A stretch of DNA of 64,000 nucleotides from NCBI GenBank assembly GCA_905250025.1, contig CAJNOJ010000104.1:124001-188000 (forward strand), given 5' to 3'. A program made the translations under genes and the position numbers. Below, in pieces: positions 60,082 to 64,000 of this stretch (position 1 is its first letter; each line of letters starts with the position of its first letter). The stretch comes from Adineta ricciae. Taxonomy: Eukaryota; Rotifera; Eurotatoria; Adinetida; Adinetidae. The notes beneath the pieces were generated by a model. That model was not told the DNA's origin. It ran no database searches and saw nothing but the letters and a program-made list of their open reading frames with translations.

Positions 60082-62079
60082 CTTTCGAAGATCGACCGAT
60101 TGTCTACTGTGTTGAAAGTTCGGATTATTGTTCTCCTAGTTGTTATTGCCTGCACTCACTCTACTTTGATGTTTTGTCGGTAACTCACAATAAAAAGAGT
60201 AACTTCGTTGGTAAATTTTTGTGTTCTTTCTTCTTTCTACCGCATTCGCAGAGTTACCTTTTTTATGCATAACAACTGAAAAACGAGAAAAACATGCCTG
60301 TAGAGAATGCGATTGCTGCTATGCAAATATTGAAAAAGTGAAAAGAAAGTGTTTAGTAAAAGACGTAATTTAACTGAAAGAAATAAACCGAAACAGTTTC
60401 TATTTGCATAATGCGCTTCTGTCTGAAAGAAAAGTATCACATAGAGGTTAAACCTTACCTGCTCGAGATGCTAAAAGTCTATTCATCCTAGTGAATCTAA
60501 ATGTGTTCGTAACCATTCAAAAAACGAATGATTATATGTTGTTGTAATCGGGAAACAAACGTTTGCTCATCTTTTCTTTCGCCTTGAATCAAATGTAATA
60601 AAATGAGCTTTCGTAAATGTATCGTTTGTTGTTAAATCTGATCGGAAAGCAATAGTAATGTTGAAAGAGGTCTACTTCGAAGAGATATAAGTCCGAAGTC
60701 GATTTTGGCCGCTGCATATAAGATCTTTCAATCGAGTTTTAGCAGAAATGGACAAAAAGGAAGCATATAATCACCATAGACATCGACTAAGTATGAATGA
60801 ATTTGCTGATACACAAAGAATTGTTTTACTAGCACATGCTCACTGTGTAACAATTCATAGAATGCCAGTCTCTTGTTTCAGTTTTATTTTGAAATATTGT
60901 CGATAAACTGATCCACTCGACTCAAGACAATTTTTATCCAATCCTTTTGTTCAACAGTAACCTAATCTATTTGATTGACAAAACGAAAGACATCTATTTT
61001 ATATGATATGATTGATCACTCTATCTTCATTTTATTCAAAGTAAAAATACAAATTTCTTCGTATTATTTCATTAATCATGTTATATATACATAGATGTAT
61101 GATGCATGCCACTTATAAAGTCTGTTGGATACAAAACAGCAACAGTTGATTCAGTTGTCGAAGCAGGTGAGATTGGAGTAGCTGTTGTTGTTGTTAACTG
61201 TTCAGAATACGTTCACATGATATTGGATGAACATAGGTGAGAGAATCTTACGAGTGTGTTGATCAAGAGGAGAAAGCCAAAACTTGATCTATTTCAGATA
61301 GTATTTGAAGTTGAGCGAAGTAGTTGAAGTCTGAAGTCTCGCTTTTTCTCCCTTGGAAAATCCGTTTTTAGTAATTATTTCTTTTCAAAACTTACTTCAT
61401 TTATTCTACTAAATATTATCTTTTTCTATGTCGAAACTGTTAGCCTACTCATTCGGCATTGCTTTCTGCCAATAGTTATGGTCATAATTCATGAAAAGGG
61501 TTGACAGGTTTTTAATTGGAGAGCATGGTGACACAGACTGAAGCTGTGGGTATAGGATGCTTTTTTCGGCAAAAAAAATCAGAAACGTGGTTCAATGCAT
61601 CTGAAAGCCGCGTCTGGGTGCGTTTATGCCTGCGTTTCAAGCATGTCTATACTAAAAAAGAATTTCACATGGGGAGGACGATTTATGTAGCAGACAACGT
61701 CTTAACCTCACCCAACCCGATTAAATTTATATCTGATGAAACAGCTAGTTGAATAATAAATTTTCTACCCAATAATTCAACTCCGATGATGATAGCTATG
61801 CATGATCATATTGAAATGAAATAGTGGAAAAGCTTTATTCGAACAATTAGAGATATTTGTGACATTTCCTGGGCTCGTCCATGAGAAAATAATGGGATTA
61901 TGTGTCATTGACTAATGTAGAATAATCTTTCCTCTCGTGTCATTCACTTTTCTTATCACGTAGAAGACTGATTATAGAGAATATCAAATACAAATAAAAT
62001 ATGCGAAAGAGGTTTGTTGTGTAAAATAGCATCTGATGATGAGTATATCGCATTTATCAATATTATTTTTCTTCAAATG
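60082..62079. other. 2-kb interval without a supported gene
   Basis: AT-rich. The longest open frame (61516-61752 plus) has no motif. It contains foldback repeat copy B. Confidence 0.45.
61265..61356. repeat. Foldback repeat, copy B
   Basis: Related to copy A at 57294-57362, sharing AAGAGG..AAAGC, AGTATTTGAAGT and TCTGAA.TCTCGCTTTT, with an 18-nt internal insertion relative to A. The ends are imperfect reverse complements. Confidence 0.5.
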
Positions 62080-62740
62080 AATTGTGCTTTTTCTATTCGG
62101 AACAATTCGACATGCTCTGAATCTGTTATGCTTTTATCTCAACAACTATTTCGTTTCAATTTCTGTGCCCTACTTTTCCTTTTTTCGTCGGTGACGAATT
62201 TTATTTCAATCGCATCTGGTCTTATTTGCCGTTTATTCGTTGGATGGTTTGTTGATTCAACCAATATACGGGTCGATGTCTCTACAAACTTCGTGCGTTT
62301 TTTCTCAACGTAGCACGACTAGCCGAATTTAGGTTTATTCTTTTGGCAATCATTGATCAATGGTTACTGCTAAACCGGAATATTTAGTATCGTCGAATGA
62401 GTACGGCAAAAAATGGCAAATGAAGTATGATTGTTGTTTTCATTCTCTCAGTCATTGTATTTCCTCATATTATATATCCTTATGAACCAAACCTAGTTTA
62501 CGCACCTTTACGATGTTATGGAGTGACACTTACCCGTCGTTTTGTAACCGACACACTATTTATACTTGGAAGTATTTTCATTCGGCTGGTATTGATGCTC
62601 GTCTTCGGATTGTTGACTATTCGAAATATACGCCAATCACAAAAATCTGCTCAACCAAACACTATCGTTTCGATGGAAGAACGATCGCGCAAAGTTTTCA
62701 GTAGATCTGATTATAACATCTACTGATTATATTATTGGTG
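62080..62740 (+). pseudogene. Broken rhodopsin-type 7TM receptor, bdelloid-type
   Basis: Two pieces in different frames. The first (from 62080) has an extracellular-like N-terminus and a TM2-like stretch (LLFLFSSVTNFISIASGLIC). The second (from about 62330) reads LAIIDQW in the place of the TM3 DRY-type region, then FILSVIVFPHIIYPYEP (TM4), RFVTDTLFILGSIFIRLVLM and LVFGLLTIRNIR (TM5 and start of loop 3). In-frame stops and at least one frameshift separate them, and TM1, most of TM3 and TM6-7 are missing or decayed. I judge it a pseudogene of the expanded bdelloid GPCR group. Confidence 0.6.
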
Positions 62741-63099
62741 CAGGTTTTTCTTATATTCTTATCTGGTTTGTCATTGGGTCTACAGAAGCTCTATGCTACT
62801 TGTAACGGGATATATTGCTATATTCTGACCTGTATGCGACCTTGACTTGTCAACACTAGCATGACCGCTATACTTGGCTGATATCCATTGTTCTCTGTTG
62901 CCTATATAAGCGTGTATCTCATAACTAAACAGGAGGTTGTTACGTGAAGAAGCCAAATAAAGTGTGTGTCATCATATCACGGGCAATTCTCTTCTCAAGT
63001 TTGTTATACTCATCAGTGCCATATGTGCAGGCGTTTGTAGCCAATAGGATGATGTTATTGATAATAAATTAATTTAATGTGTTCCGGGATCTTGTTGTG

Positions 63100-63650
63100 C
63101 TTCATATCCCATCGAAGCAAATTGCTCTTGTCCAAAATTCTTTGGTAATTTCGTTACTGATGCATATTTTTCTACGTGTAACAGTAATTTAAACGAACTT
63201 GTACCAGTTTTGGCTAATCTTCTGAGAAGAACATTTTCTGAAACACCATTCTATGGAACTGTTTTAGCATGTGCAGCTGCTTCCATGAAAGCATTGACAG
63301 TTTGTTCGAATGAACATCTTATAATTAGTCCAATATCTTGTCGATTAACATCATGTTTTGTAATGATCATTAGACGTCCTTCGTTGGCCATAACACCGCA
63401 TAACAAAGCTAAATGATGATAATTAACACGAGAGCCATCAAAATGAGGTGACATGGTCCATTTCGCGATCAACTCCTTTTCGTACAGCTTCAATAACGAG
63501 TATGTCGAAGATTTCGATAAGATCATTTGTAAATGCTCGACGTGAATCGATATCTTTTGCTGATAAGACTTTTTTCAACGCTTCATCATCGGTTTACAAC
63601 ATCTGATCAACGATAATTATATTGTTGGTTGAAAGCTCTTTTTTCGACAT
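63100..63650 (-). pseudogene. Decayed fragment of RNA polymerase II largest subunit (RPB1)
   Basis: Read on the minus strand, the fragment follows the RPB1 cleft/clamp part before the [83 protein letters not shown] and FKLLLHVEKY. A stop replaces a codon before TDDEALKK, a frameshift lies near 63440, and TAG interrupts the frame after AHAKTVP. There are no CTD heptads. The combination of RPB1-specific motifs with several lesions and no flanking exons indicates a pseudogene fragment, possibly a retrocopy or a relic of an ectopic duplication. Confidence 0.75.
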
Positions 63651-64000
63651 GATACTTCGTCAATATAGTTGAATATATATGTAAAATGTCATTGTTTATA
63701 ACATGTACTTCACGGAGACAGGAATATTGTCATATTGACCTTCGTAATAAACTTTTAAATTCACTAACTAAAATGATTTACGGGCCAACTTAGTACCATG
63801 CAAGGACTAGAACTAAGCCTGAGATAAGTAAATACATTTCTGACTGCCGGTACAAGTCTAAAGCGGAAGCAAGTACTTTAAATTTCATGCTACTAATGTT
63901 TTCAAGAAAAACATATTTGACAATACATTTTGTCGACAAAGTTATGTTCACTGAATGCCGTTCAACCAAAAACATGATACTCGAGCGAATGCAATCAATG
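63651..64000. other. Window end, no gene seen
   Basis: AT-rich sequence. The open frame at 63790-63975 (minus) has no recognisable motif. Confidence 0.4.

Noticed and set aside
1-64000. tRNA genes, rRNA, CRISPR arrays and intact transposons
   Set aside because: I looked for T-loop-like motifs, transposase or reverse-transcriptase motifs and repeat arrays by eye and saw none that could be supported; tRNAscan-SE and a repeat library search would be decisive.

Overview
The window looks like a bdelloid rotifer nuclear genome (Adineta/Rotaria type). The basis is AT-rich DNA, metazoan genes with many 45-60 nt GT-AG introns, very short intergenic gaps, a Hox gene, and at one end an ADP-ribosyltransferase-TPR gene and decayed 7TM genes of kinds I associate with bdelloids. 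Assignment is by reading conserved protein motifs; no database search was possible. Several gene models were assembled by hand and checked by total length being a multiple of three.

Layout. 1-9 kb: a Hox3-like gene (minus) whose homeobox is cut by three introns, with 6-nt and 17-nt micro-exons, followed by the largest gene-poor stretch of the window (about 5.9 kb). 9-13.4 kb: a 17-exon NKCC/NCC-type SLC12 cotransporter. 13.9-22.2 kb (minus): AMFR/gp78-like ubiquitin ligase and the ubiquitin-activating enzyme UBA1. 23-24.9 kb (plus): tightly packed NDUFB6-like, RNA polymerase III subunit RPC9/CRCP and a small LEM-domain protein. 25.2-26.5 kb (minus): a membrane-anchored LEM paralogue, tail-to-tail with the small one. 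26.7-27.4 kb: a 39-codon PIG-Y-like ORF three bases upstream of TMEM199/VMA12. 27.5-31.8 kb (minus): a type II membrane protein with many EGF modules and a cyanovirin-like tail. 32.5-36.3 kb (plus): VPS29, ZC3HC1/NIPA and FAM151 in tandem. 36.6-38.5 kb (minus): an unrecognised protein and a secreted Kunitz protein. 39.9-41.3 kb: EPHX4-like epoxide hydrolase (minus). 41.6-44.5 kb: ILF2 and CFAP300 (plus). 44.5-47.8 kb: JMJD4 and WAVE/SCAR (minus). 48-50.7 kb: PTCD1 (plus). 50.8-53.7 kb: a FUSC-like multi-pass membrane protein (minus).

From about 53.7 kb the character changes. Gene density falls and the content becomes accessory: a small multi-pass protein, a small MGN-starting protein, an ADP-ribosyltransferase-TPR gene flanked by two related foldback repeats, a broken 7TM receptor and a broken RPB1 fragment.

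The genes do not form one pathway. Several same-strand neighbours (NDUFB6-RPC9-LEM, VPS29-ZC3HC1-FAM151, ILF2-CFAP300) are separated by 54-220 bp and carry a splice-acceptor-like AG shortly before the downstream ATG, as expected for operon-like units resolved by spliced-leader trans-splicing, which is known in rotifers. Most other neighbours are head-to-head with 200-350 bp shared promoters or tail-to-tail with 50-350 bp between stops.
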